Below, in pieces: positions 53,233 through 64,000 of a stretch of DNA of 64,000 nt. The DNA comes from Echinarachnius parma (taxonomy: Eukaryota; Echinodermata; Echinoidea; Clypeasteroida; Echinarachniidae), in assembly GCA_037951105.1 (NCBI GenBank), contig JBAMJV010009067.1, positions 1 to 64,000 on the forward strand. Direction: 5' to 3'. The notes below the pieces were generated by a model. That model worked only from the letters and a program-made list of their open reading frames with translations. It searched no databases and had not been told where the DNA came from. Each line of letters starts with the position of its first letter. The first letter of the stretch is position 1. The position numbers and the translations under genes are program-made.

Positions 53233-53554
53233 GCATGCATGCTGAAATGATGAGATATTGAATGTTGCAATCCTTACTGTTGGCACGGTTGCTTACCGAT
53301 GCAAAGAGTACCATAGTGATTATATCACATTCTTTGGTAAGAACTGTTTAAATTTGTGGGGTCCCTAAATGGCGCTCTCTTGAATTAACGGCTGATATAC
53401 GAATACAAACAGCCTTTTCTCTGCCATTCAAGCATAGTTGAGCTAAATGTAGCTCCCTTTAATTGTAGATGTACTGAACAAGCCTTATTAACCGATGAAG
53501 TCCTAGAAAATTAAAAATAACAAAGACAAAGAGACATGGGGCTGAATAGTTATA
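53233..53554. other. 3' flank of copy C
   Basis: Homologous to 7454-7606 and 11290-11446 joined, i.e. the copy A flank without the 3.7-kb transposon. Confidence 0.6.
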
Positions 53555-54372
53555 CAGTGTGGCCTAAAGAAACGGAACTGGGTACCTGCCATAATAAAGA
53601 AACATGATGATTTGGTTTGCGGGATAGGGTATCTTTTACAACAACAAAAATATACCAACATTAGGTGAGTCTGTCGTTAGTTTGATTTCCACCATCGTGG
53701 TAATCAACTCGGTCACATTCTTATCACTTTCTGACAGTTTTATCACTACTGTCGACAATCCCACGCTGTGTTAACTGCCCCCCGAGGCCCAGTGTTATCA
53801 CAGAGAGAGGGGCTAGTGATAATTAGAAAGTGCCAACCCTGATAAAAAAAAATTCTACTGGATGCAGGCTTGAGAGTTCAGAAATCACACCGCAGTTCAG
53901 GCCCTCAAAGTTAGGTTTTCACCTAAATCACATGAATCACACGAAGAACAATAATTTATGTTGGTCAAGTAGTTTTTGTTGAAACCATGTCAGGTTCCCA
54001 TTTTTGTCATTTTTTACAAAATCAGTGCCTGGTAAATCGCACTTCCTGCCCGTCATAAAATCAAAACAACTATGCTCCTTCTCTCGGGACACAGCTGAAT
54101 GCACACTGACAATGGTACACGTATTGTTCGTATTTCGATGCTATGACGGGCAGTAAGTGTGATTTATCAAGCACTGACTTGATAATAATTGACACAAATA
54201 GGAACCTGACATGGTCTCACTTAACATATCCTAAATGGAAAAACTACTCGATCAAAATTATTGTTCTTGGTATCATTTTTTCTTTTGAAAAGATGGCCTA
54301 TCGCGTGGACCATCATGTTTATTTATTATGGTAGGTACCCGGTTCGGGTTTTTTTTTCGGGGGGCCAGTCTG
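53555..54372. mobile_element. Mariner-like MITE, copy in C block
   Basis: Decayed ends CAGTGTGGCCTAAAG and GGGGCCAGTCTG. Lacks the 338-bp palindrome of the A-block copy but has its own 290-bp insertion (about 53657-53944) of unknown type. Confidence 0.85.
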
Positions 54373-54374
54373 TA

Positions 54375-55230
54375 TAGTGGTAAGCCAATGTCTTATTGCC
54401 AAATGTAGCTGTAACCACACAATGGCAATTAAAACAATTAAGAGTTTTACAGTTTGGGATAACCCTTTTTTGTGCGATACACAGGGTGTATATATAGAAC
54501 GTTATTATGTCAGTAGAATCGGGACATTGCCATGCACATAGTTTTAGAATGTGGTATTGTCTATATTTCTGGATGTTTTATATTGGCAAATGTAGCTGTA
54601 ACTAATGGCAATAAATGGTACGTTATTGTAGTGCAATTGGGTCATGTCATGCACATAGTTTTTAGAATCTAAATTTCTGCATGTTTTATATTGCCAGTGC
54701 AGCTCATAAGCACTGGAAATAACAACAAGGACCGGAGTTACCTTTGTGTGCGGCACACAGGGTATAAATCATTAAAGAACATAATCATTTCAGTGAATTT
54801 GGGTCACTGCCATGCACATAATTTTAGGTTTAAAGCAGACTGTCGATGTGTGTTTTTGAATGTGTTTTTAATAATTATGGTGTTTTTATATATCGTAACA
54901 TTTGTAAATTTCTGCTTTCACCTGCTGTTCCTCTCTAGTTTATTTAGCTTGTTTATTCTATGTATAATATTTTGCCATGCAGATTTATATTATTTCAATG
55001 CGTCAGCCAGTGGAGGCAAAATCAAATATATCTATCTATCTATCTATTTATTTATTTATGGATGTTTTATATTGCCAGGTAAGTGTAGCTCATAACCAAT
55101 GTCAATACAGACAAGGGTTTTCCCAGTTGATTGGGGGCTTAATAACCCTTTTAAAATGGTACACAGATATATCGTTTGTTGTAGTGGAATTGGGTCATAG
55201 CGCCATGCACGTAGTTTCAGACTGTGGTTG
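54375..55230. repeat. Degenerate tandem array 3' of copy C
   Basis: Paralogue of 12306-13170, same unit order. Confidence 0.75.
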
Positions 55231-55361
55231 TAATTGTTTGTTCATTTATTTTTTTATTTTGTTAAGTGAAAGTGGGTCGATTGCCAGACTGACAATTAAA
55301 ACAAATTATAGGGAGGAGGGGTCTGGGGACCTTGCCTTTTCACGAGGGGGCACAGTTAAGG

Positions 55362-55585
55362 GGCCGGTCATATATTACCGGATAGAGTAAACGGATAGTA
55401 AAATTTAAATCCGTTCTAATGCGTTTCTTTTCGGTTCCTTGTCAGGCGATGTACGTTCTTCTATCCGGCGGAATGTTTTGTGCATGAAGCACTGGAGACG
55501 ACTTAACCACCGGATATTTTTATTTCGCATATTGTATTTTCGTCGAGCATCCGTTTACGCTATCCGGAGATATGTGACCGGGTCT
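55362..55585. mobile_element. GGCCGGTCATAT MITE, C-block copy
   Basis: Paralogue of 13283-13505, more than 90% alike by eye. Confidence 0.8.
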
Positions 55586-55799
55586 AAATTATGGAAATAT
55601 ATGTACCCTTTTCGGTGAGGTGGGATGGGGTTGGGGGGGTTATCGTGCTTGCCCCCAATCCCACCCTTATTGTTAATCAAAACAAATCTACTACATATAA
55701 AAGAGTATACTTGTCGTATTCGTTATCATTTTGAATTCCGGGTTTTAATTTATTTCTGCATTATTCAATGTTGACAATAGCAAAAACATTTTGGCAATA

Positions 55800-56730
55800 A
55801 AATAATACGTTATACAGTATAAGTAATAACTATAGGTATTCCTATCCATCCATCGTCAATCGAATTCATACAATGATTTGTTCAATTTCGTCCCGATAAG
55901 TCTGGAAACTGCAATCGCTACTTTCGATTTAGTAATTTACTAATTGGTTAATGGTCATTCCAATAAAAAATTGGTCCTTTCTAATTCGTACTTTTGCAAT
56001 GGACTTCGTCCCGACTGGTTAAAAACGTACAATGTGAACTTCAAATTCGTCTATGATCATTCAATTTCAATACTTAGTCGTTCAAATTTGTCATGTTTAG
56101 TCTGGTGCCCTGGTTCATATGTATTTCCCTATTGTAGCTCATATATTCATTTCAAAAATGAATAACTTCAATAATAAGTGTTTCTAAAACGATAAACTTA
56201 TCACAAAACAATTAATTTCGATAATACAATTAAAAAAATTGACCAAACGTTTAATTGATTTATTCATGCAATAAATGTGTGTAGGGAGACACATTCACAT
56301 ACCGTATTAACTGTTATTCAAAAACTGTTCAATAGACGATAGACTCAAAGTGTGTAATCAAACATAGACATTGGGTTCAAATATACAAAGGATAATAATT
56401 AAAGAATTATAAAAGTATCAAATACAGCTTTCTATATTGTTTGACGAATTTCAATGGGAAATTACGAAACTGAATGCACAATGACAAAATTGATCATCAC
56501 GTTGTACACCAGCAGGAGCGATCGGACGAAATTAAATAAGCTTCGACTAAAATGATCAGTACAGTGACGAATTTGATTGCGAAAGAACGAAATTGTGTGT
56601 GCAATGACGAAATCAAACATTACATTTGACCGGCGAAAGACTTTCGGACGAAATTAAAAATAACAATTAATGAAATTGAATGACGATTGTTTGAAAATGG
56701 ATGGGAAAACCTGTAATATAACGTATTTAT
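55800..56730. mobile_element. ATTCAAATTCG foldback element, C-block copy
   Basis: Paralogue of 13710-14665. The A/C homology ends near 56880 after GGAGGACTCCCACCTC. Confidence 0.75.
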
Positions 56731-56919
56731 TATAATTATGATGAGAACTATCATTGTATAAATATTCCGAAGAATCTTTATAACAAATATAATCTTCATT
56801 AAATTTATTGGTTGATATACCGTACTAGAAAGTAATGTGTGCTCTTTAGTTTCTTTCAACAAAGAAGTGGGAGGACTCCCACCTCTTTGTTTACAATAAG
56901 CGCGTAGTTACAATACCGT

Positions 56920-57102
56920 ATAACACCATCGTTAAGCACCCCCCAAGCACCTACACGCATCTTGCACGCATCTTGCTTTTAAAGAGCGCCCGCTCTCTGT
57001 CCAAAAGGGAAACGTTAATCAAGAATGCAAATAATGGTGAGGAATATATAAACGCCACCTAAGTGTAGGTGCTTGGGGGTGCTTGACGATGGTGTTCTAC
57101 GG
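56920..57102. mobile_element. ~180-bp MITE with ACACCATCG..AGCACCTACAC ends
   Basis: AACACCATCGTTAAGCACCC and AAGCACCTACAC at the left pair with GTGTAGGTGCTTGGGGGTGC and ACGATGGTGTT at the right. Confidence 0.8.
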
Positions 57103-58239
57103 TACTTGAAACAGTGTTTCTTTCCGGGTGGCATGGGGCCAGTATTTCACAGGGTGGACAGGAATCAAGTTTAACTTGTTACTGTTACTGGAGATGATTG
57201 AAGACATTGGTACAGTTTTGCGATTGAATATTGAGACCATAAAGAGTCTTTCCTAAAGGGATAACTGAAGTGTAGCAAAGGCTCGCATTATAATAATGTA
57301 AGTCATGTAATGCACCAAACGTTAATTGGCACAAAGTGGATTTCTATGTTTTGCAAACAAAAGATTAGTTGATTAATTGATTGATGGATCGATTGATTGA
57401 TTGATTGATGAATTTACTTTGAATGTTTAAATCGTACATATAAATTTAGATTCGAATCTATTTTTTCCATTTTCAAAAGGGATTGCGGTATTATACTTAT
57501 ATGAAACCCTCTGTATCTAGTTGTTGTGCCTAACTATAATGCATGACTAGTCGAGCGATAAAATAATGGAGCGACTTTTTGATATATCATTGCATATAAA
57601 TCTTTTCGATTTATCCCTGAACTGCCTGGGGTTACAATAAAATAACTCTTTTACTCGTTTAACTATTTCTGTCGTGAACGCCCATTTTTGGTATTTTTGT
57701 TGGCCTAGTAATAACAACTATGACCAATATCTGCCTAATTTATCAACATAAACTAGTTTTAAAAAGAACGAAATTAACCCGTTTTACACCTGTTGAATTT
57801 GATGGGAAGGGGGGGGGGGGAAACATATCGTTTTAAAACAAAAAAAAATAGCAATAAGTGAGAGCCAATTAGGATAAATCTCCAAACTGTTGATAACAAG
57901 AAGAATACAAGATATACAACAGGAAATAGTACGAAATCCATGCTCACAACACGAAAAATAACTGAAGTTCAAGAGAAAAATGAGTTACCAACACAGGTGA
58001 ACATGATGTATGGCCAAGTTGAGAAACCTTTAGAAAATAATAGAACCGAGCATATACTCTGATCAAAACGTTTTTAAATGCATATATTTGTATAATCGAA
58101 GAAAGATATACCACTCTCAAGTTTCTTGCTTTCATCGAGGCCTATAAAGAAGTTCAATTGTCGCAACCCGTGATAGATGCGAACCTGTACATCCTTCAAA
58201 CTTACTTCACTAATGTCAGTAAAGTGCATAACATAGCTT
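57103..58239. other. No gene seen
   Basis: AT-rich, with a (GATT)n tract near 57385 and a G-run near 57810. Confidence 0.4.
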
Positions 58240-58620
58240 GAGAGAACGTTTTTCATTATCTCACACACAAATTAGTTCGTGCAGCGCCCTCTTTACCAAA
58301 ACTGAACTACCCCTTTTAACCTCTCACATTTGCTAGATCTACTACCAGCATGAACATCGACGTAGCATTTTCCAAATAGCGTCAAATTTTGAGACTTAAT
58401 TTTGGGCCACTCAAATCGTACGGTAGTCGTAAGATTTCAAAGTTATCGTAAGAGTATCTTGCGATGTCCGCACGAGTCCCGTAAGACGTCCGTATGGACG
58501 CTAATATTGTGTGTACGGGAGCCGTAGGATTAACTTTTACTTTCACTCCCACAGTCATCGCAGGTACCCCGGCGAATATGTGACTGCTACGCAAAGATAC
58601 CGCAGACATCGTACGATATC
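58240..58620. repeat. M1 MITE end plus segment shared with 48130-48390
   Basis: GCAGCGCCCTCTTTACCAAA end of an M1 element followed by ATTTGCTAGATCTACTACCA onward; the same order occurs at 48170-48390. This copy lacks the 433-bp insertion. Confidence 0.75.
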
Positions 58621-58639
58621 TATACAGCTTGTCCCAAAA

Positions 58640-59400
58640 AAAATTACAACGGCACTTTCCGCAACGATAACTTTAAAGATAGTAGATCAATCAGAGTGAT
58701 ATTTCAGGGTATGAAACTATAACTTATTACCTACGTCTTGCAGAAAACCCTGTTCGATTTGCTTCAGTGGTCATGGAGAATTAGGATCTTTTGTCAATCG
58801 TGTCAGATGTCCCTTCCCGCCAGATTTTGTAAGGAGACGTGTTGTCCATTGACAACGGGACTTTCTGCAACGAGAACTTTAAAGATAGTGGATCAATCAG
58901 AATGATATTTCAGGGTATGAATCTATAACTTAATACGTACAACTTGCAGAAAGCCCTATTCGATTTGCTTCAGTGGTCATGGAGAATGAGGATCTTTTGT
59001 CAATCATGTCAGATGTCCCTTCCCTCCAGATTTTGTAAGGAGACGTGTTGTCCATTGATAACTTTCTGCAACGATAACTTTAAAAATAATAAATCAATCA
59101 GAATAATATTTCAGGGTATGAAACTATAACTTATTACGTACATCTTGCAAAAAACCCTATTCGATTCGCTTCAGTGGTCATGGAGAATGAGGTTCTTTTG
59201 TCAATCATGTCATGTGTCCATTTTCGTTATGTTCACGCGGAATGAACGAAAATGGACTTGTTCACGCGTTAAGAACGAAAATGGACACATGACATGATTG
59301 ACAAAAGATCCTCATTCTCCATGACCACTGAAGCAAATCGAATAGGGTTTTCTGCAAGATGTACGTAATAAGTTATAGTTTCATACCCTGAAAAAATATT
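58640..59400. repeat. Three direct ~200-bp repeats followed by one inverted unit
   Basis: Units near 58660, 58865 and 59060 share AACTTTAAAGATAGT, ATTTCAGGGTATGAAACTAT and GCTTCAGTGGTCATGGAGAA. At 59285-59400 the same sequence occurs in reverse orientation after TTCACGCG/CGCGTGAA-like words, so the last pair can form a hairpin. Confidence 0.8.
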
Positions 59401-60640
59401 CTCATTTCAGGTGGGGGGATGGCCTGTATTATCACCCCCCCCCCCCCAATATTTGGGGTTGAAAAATATATAATAACATTAAAATTAAGGAGCATTGCCC
59501 CCTCATGAATGGAAGTTGTTACTATAGTCTTCTTTAAACCACTTTTTGATAATGCTAAACTGCCCAAATCCAAAATCTTCCGGAGCTGCGCCCCTTGAAC
59601 CCCCATTAAGGTTATTTGACCCAGTACCAGCCATGTACTCATTAAATAGTCTTATTCAGGACTTCTCTCTTGGCAAACTTTCAGGCGATCCTGGCCCACT
59701 GTGCGTTTGCGCTTTGCTCACAAAAATTGAGGTAACTATTCAATACTTAATTGTATTTTTGGATATTACAAATCTCAAAGCTTCCGGGGGCTTCGCCCCC
59801 TGGACCCCCAATAAGCTTTCCAATGTGGGTATTCCTTGACTTATTCTATTCAGGGTTCCATCAGGATGATTGCAATCAACCGTATTTATCTATCAGGGTA
59901 AAATTCATCCATACTTGGACAGACAACATCTTTATATTTGGATATGACAAATTTCAAGCTCGCTCCGCTCGCTCGCATACGTATTTTAACAACCTCGGGT
60001 GTTTATATATTACCTTTAATAACGACAATAAAACGAGTATACCCATACAATATTGAACCAAATGGCAATTTTCCGCTGTGAAATCGCTAAAATTTCCAAG
60101 CTCGCTCCGCTCGCTCGCATATATTTCACAACCTCGGGTGTTTATATATTACCCTTCATAACGCCATATCATAAGTAATAAAAACGAATATACCCATACA
60201 ATTATAATGAAACAAATGGCAATTTTCCGCTGTGAAGTTGCTAAAATTTTCGAGCTCGCTCCGCTCGCTCGCATATATAATATTTCACAACCTCGGGTGT
60301 TTATCCTTTCATAACGCCATACAATTATATTGAAACAAATGGCAATTTTCCGCTGTTAAATTGCTAAAATTTTCAAGCTCGCTCCGCTCGCTCGCATATA
60401 TTTTAGAACCTCGGGTGTTTATACATTATATTGCCCTTCATAATATATCATACGTAATAAAGAATTTTATCAAGAAACTGCAAAATGATTGCCCATTGTA
60501 TTACCTTACAGCTAAAATGTAATATTTAAAGTTCGAAATCCTTAGACATGGGTCCAATTTTTTCACAAAAAGTCCTTAGACATGGGTATCCCTATTTACA
60601 ACAAAAGGACCCTTGGATGTGGGTATGGGTTCGGAGGTCT
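59400..60640. repeat. Element remnant with ~110-bp CTCGCTCCGCTCGCTCGCAT units
   Basis: Four units (59950-60430) containing GCTCGCTCCGCTCGCTCGCA and AACCTCGGGTGTTTATA. They are the inverse of the units inside the 26.5-kb hAT-like element, so this is probably a damaged relative. Confidence 0.7.
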
Positions 60641-60659
60641 CAGCCACACACCCGCGTCC

Positions 60660-61150
60660 GACTATAATCTGAGTAACCCCCCCCCCCCCCCGGGCCGGGC
60701 GCGATCGCGCGCGTGTGCGTAAATTATGTTGGGCTTGTGCTTGTGCTTGTGCTAGTATATGTAATGGCTATCGCCGATCATCCCCCCCGCCCCCCCCCCC
60801 CCCCCCCCACTCCTCGGTACGGATTTACGCCCCTGCCCCCAATGGCGAGAAGAAATCGACGCCCTTGGCCTTTTTCCATACAAAATTGTGCATTTAATGT
60901 TTGTTAAAATAATGATTCAATAGAGATATCATCAACGACTATTAAGAAACCTATTTTTTTTCTTTCTAAAAAGTCTAAATAATATCGCTCGGTGATTGCC
61001 GGTGAAGAACATTGTGAATAAAAATATATTTATGCATATTTCAGCCGTTTCTGAACCGATTTTTATCAAATAAAGTTTATTCTGTCATTAAAATTGTATG
61101 TTCTTTCGAATTTGACAGTCAGTTTTTCATTATCTCACAAAAAAATATCG
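60660..61150. other. C-runs and M1 MITE fragment
   Basis: C-runs near 60680 and 60795; 60886-61147 is an internal/right part of an M1 MITE (GCCGTTTCTGAACCGATTTT). Confidence 0.6.
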
Positions 61151-61199
61151 AGGGGCACTTCGGGAAATACCAATACTCAACACTACCTTTAAAAAGGTG

Positions 61200-61500
61200 T
61201 GAGTGACACCACCCCCCCCCCCCCCAGGAGGTGGCTGCCCCCTCCCCCTTCATTGGCATTGACTCCCACTGACTGCATGGTAAAACCAAAAAAACATGCA
61301 TGTAACGGTCTGCAGACATAGACTAGAAATTAAATGTTGCCGTATACATACGGCAACATTTAATTTCTAGTCTGTACACGTGTAATTAAACATACATGTA
61401 CATGTACATGTATGTTTACACGTGTACATACCATTATAATTATGACTCCAACACTGCCTCGGGGAAAACCCACCACTGCACATACAGCATTCCAGTTGTT
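61200..61500. repeat. Relict upstream segment with palindromes
   Basis: CCCCCTCCCCCTTCATTGGC, GGTCTGCAGACATAGACTAG and GGGGAAAACCCACCACTGCA match the copy C upstream region. Two snap-back palindromes lie within it (61321-61372 and 61376-61428). Confidence 0.65.
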
Positions 61501-61574
61501 AGTTAGGGGCCATCTACAAAGTACGTACGCAAATCCCTTCCCCCCCTGTACGCACTTTTTATACACGTGGTTCC

Positions 61575-61940
61575 AGTGGCGTAGCGAGGGTCAAGTGATT
61601 AGGGGGCACAGCTGCGAGGGAGCGGAGCGACCAAGCCCGAGGGCGCGTAGCGCCCGAGGGGGGGGGGGGGGGGGGGGAGGGTGTGGGAGGGGGGTGTCCC
61701 CCCTCCCACGGTAGGGAGCTTTTGCAAATTTGTACTTGAAATAATGCAATTTGGTGCATACCTTGGAAGGAAATTTGATAATACTGAATTAAAGAAATCA
61801 TTTCCCTCATGATAAAGTATACACACACAATCAAACCTACGTGTACACACACACCAGACTCAAATACTCTCACGCCGTATGCTTGTCTACATTTATTTGC
61901 GGGAGGGTGTGGGAGGGGGTTCACCCCCTCCCAATTTTTT
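61575..61940. mobile_element. hAT-like element remnant
   Basis: Begins CAGTGGCGTAGCGAGGGTC and contains GAGGGAGCGGAGCGACC and a GTGTGGGAGGGGG motif, inverse of words in the 47-kb tandem array. Confidence 0.55.
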
Positions 61941-61991
61941 TTAAATTTTTGAAATTGGTGTTTAAAATATCACTGTAGAAGTATGGTCATT

Positions 61992-62329
61992 CCCAGCTAG
62001 CCACCTGACGTTGGGCCGATGTCGGAATTTGGTTGCCGGATGTCGGCATATCGCCGTTGGCTCGAGGTTAAAATGTCCGCCAGCCCAACATCGTCACGAC
62101 GTCATTTTTGTGATATATTGGCATAACGTCATTTTCCGACAATGGCCCAACATCATCTCATGACATGATGTTGGGCCATTGTCGGAAAATGACCTTATGC
62201 CAATATATCACAAAAATGACGTCGTGACGATGTTGGGCTGGTGGACATTTTAACCACGAGCCAACGGCGATATGCCGACATCCGGCAACCAAATTCCGAC
62301 ATCGGCCCAACGTCAGGTGGCTAGCTGGG
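61992..62329. mobile_element. 338-bp palindromic element, copy 2
   Basis: Same length and arms as 11673-12010. The centre CTCATGACAT is the complement of copy 1's, so it is inserted in the opposite orientation. Confidence 0.9.
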
Positions 62330-62499
62330 TTATTGTCTTTATCATTGTCTTAATCATGGGTGTTAAATGGTATATAATAGTGAATCTACTCGTTACGTAT
62401 TTTAAAATGGTAATAGCGAGGAAAGATTAAGCCCGTGAGATGGATCCACGTGATCCTGTATACTATAGAGCCATCGATATAGTCTAGGGCATTGAGCTC

Positions 62500-63558
62500 C
62501 AATGGAACTAAGCAAAAGTGGAGGGGAGACATTGCGAGGAAGCGAAGCGACCGATTGGGGGAGGGTGTGGGAGGGGGTGTCCCCCTCCCACAGTAGGGAG
62601 CTTTCGTATTTTGGGGCCTGAAATTGTGCGATTTGGTGCACACCTGAGACAGAAATTTCACGTAATATAAAGTATATATATTAAGTATGGAACCAAACAT
62701 ACTTAATGACAAAGGAGGAGGACAATCTCCTCCCCTTTCTAATGTGGGGGACATAATATTCCAATTTTATTTGCATTCAGCGCATATGGACCGAATTTAC
62801 TAAAAGATATATTATCTCAAATTATTTTATTTTCCGATGATAGTGTGCTATTAGACATGATAGATGAGGGTCTAATAAATTTGGTATTATATCAGTATTT
62901 CAGAATATGCGCGCGAAGCGCGCGGCAAAAATTAAGATTTACAGTCCTTTTCAAACTAAAAAAAAACCCAGCTATGCTCGGGTCCCTTGAATTAGTTTCA
63001 GTAGGCCTATGCTCAACTGATGCAGATATCGACTCTGGAGAAGATGACTGGTGCTCCTTCAATCATGATCATCAACAATATGCCTAGATTATGCATCATG
63101 AATTAATGGAACGGGTGCATTTGGGGTGAAGAAATTAGTAAAAGAAGTTTGTCTTTACCTAGACATTTAGGACTACGTAGTGCAGCTATGCGCCTTTATA
63201 GCCTGCATGAAGGCGTCAAAGTTATCTATAAAAGCGGGAGGCAGATTCAAGATCCTAAAAGGGCCCTTGGTATGATAAACGATTTACCATGCTAGGAAGT
63301 TTGTTAGGCCTATACGCGCTCTATGTCTTCTGAAATGCGGTGAGCGTCGATCCTCGCGCACGGGACTGAAAATTTGCATAAGGCGCTATATTGGAAGGAT
63401 TCTTCAAACTGATATAGGTGCGCTATTGCTAGTACTAGGGAACGACTGTTATGTTATTGGTTATTATCGTTGATAATGATTATTATCACACATTAAATAA
63501 AACGTGATAATAATGAATGATATACATTGTAAACACATTTGGCTTCATGTCGGGTCGT

Positions 63559-63593
<35 letters not shown>

Positions 63594-63664
63594 CAAACGA
63601 TTGGGGGGGGGGGGGGGGCACGTGCCCCCCCGTGCCCCCCCCCCCCCCCGTAGCTACGCCACTG
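62500..63664. mobile_element. hAT-like element, inverted copy
   Basis: From 63664 leftward it mirrors 45625-46460, including the GTAGCTACGCCACTG end, CACGTG hairpin, T/A-run and GACCCGACATTAGCC-type interior. GAGGAAGCGAAGCGACCG near 62536 links it to the 47-kb array. Confidence 0.7.
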
Positions 63665-63789
63665 CGTGGTTCAATGGAGCATACGCATCAGATTTAACTC
63701 TCCCCTCCCCTCCCCCTCCCCTCCCCCTTGTGCATACTTTGTAGATGTCCCCTTACGCCATACATTTCCAATGCGCATCTAACCTACTA

Positions 63790-64000
63790 TATCCAGGCGC
63801 CGTGCGAAGGCCGTACTTCGTATGGCGCTGATCACAGTTAATGCGCATCATGTATTGTATAGATTTCTAATTAACGGACCACGTAATTCATCCAGCTATA
63901 ACCAATTGAATTGTTCAATTCAGTATAGTACGCTAGTTCATCGGCTGCCTTTTGGGAAGCATTGTATTTTTCAGATATCAACTAAGAAGTATAATTTGAA
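63790..64000 (+). promoter_or_regulatory. 5' flank of a fourth gene copy (D), cut by the window end
   Basis: GGACCACGTAATTCATCCAG, CTATAACCAATTGAATTG, CTGCCTTTTGGGAAGC, TATTTTTCAGATATCAACTA and AAGAAGTATAATTTGAA follow the same order and spacing as before copies A-C. By alignment the ATG should lie about 45-60 bp beyond base 64000. Confidence 0.65.

Noticed and set aside
52979..53245. 88-codon frame overlapping exon 3 of copy C starting upstream of the acceptor
   Set aside because: It is in a different frame from the spliced product and reads through the intron; the paralogous frame in copy A (7123-7389) behaves the same way.

Overview
This window looks like nuclear DNA of a marine invertebrate animal, most plausibly a non-vertebrate deuterostome (echinoderm, hemichordate or cephalochordate). 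The evidence is AT-rich, intron-containing DNA with GT..AG splice sites, very high transposon and microsatellite load, an intronless B-box/TRIM-like gene, tRNA-type sequences and no bacterial gene organisation. The lineage is an inference and I hold it loosely. Most of the window is non-coding, and most open frames in it are chance or transposon-derived.

The main genic content is a tandem, same-strand family of small three-exon genes that I could assemble from conserved splice sites: copy A (2819-7415, 127 aa), copy B (17453-23070, 154 aa), copy C (51701-53232, 114 aa), and the 5' flank of a fourth copy D running off the end (63790-64000). Each copy has a 25-nt first exon and introns all in phase 1. 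Each encodes an N-terminal signal peptide split by intron 1, a short Thr/Pro-rich ectodomain, a conserved P-F-x-I-P-x-Y-V-Y juxtamembrane motif, one transmembrane segment that runs into a poly-cysteine stretch, and a short Cys-rich tail. I do not recognise the family; it is the best candidate here for something undescribed. The copies differ in the stalk (a 12-bp coding minisatellite expands B), in the number of cysteines (a TGC/TGT codon repeat), and at the C terminus of A, where a hAT-like miniature transposon sits immediately before the old stop codon. Relict 5' flanks near 15.1, 49.5-50.2, 50.7 and 61.3 kb suggest further lost copies.

Layout: 0-2.2 kb dispersed repeats; 2.2-14.9 kb copy A block with a long-TIR transposon (7.6-11.3 kb) carrying a decayed gene; 14.9-24 kb copy B block with a tRNA-Gly-like element duplicated in intron 1 and a LINE fragment; 24-37 kb transposon-dominated DNA, including a hAT element with a matching empty site in the window; 37.3-38.6 kb a solo LTR; 39.1-40.5 kb the TRIM-like gene with a multi-pass membrane C terminus, on the minus strand; 40.5-51 kb miniature transposons, a long CA array and several tandem repeats; 51-56.9 kb copy C block, a segmental duplicate of the A block; 57-64 kb repeats and the start of copy D. 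Paralogous segments give filled/empty site pairs for several transposons, so their boundaries and target duplications can be read directly.
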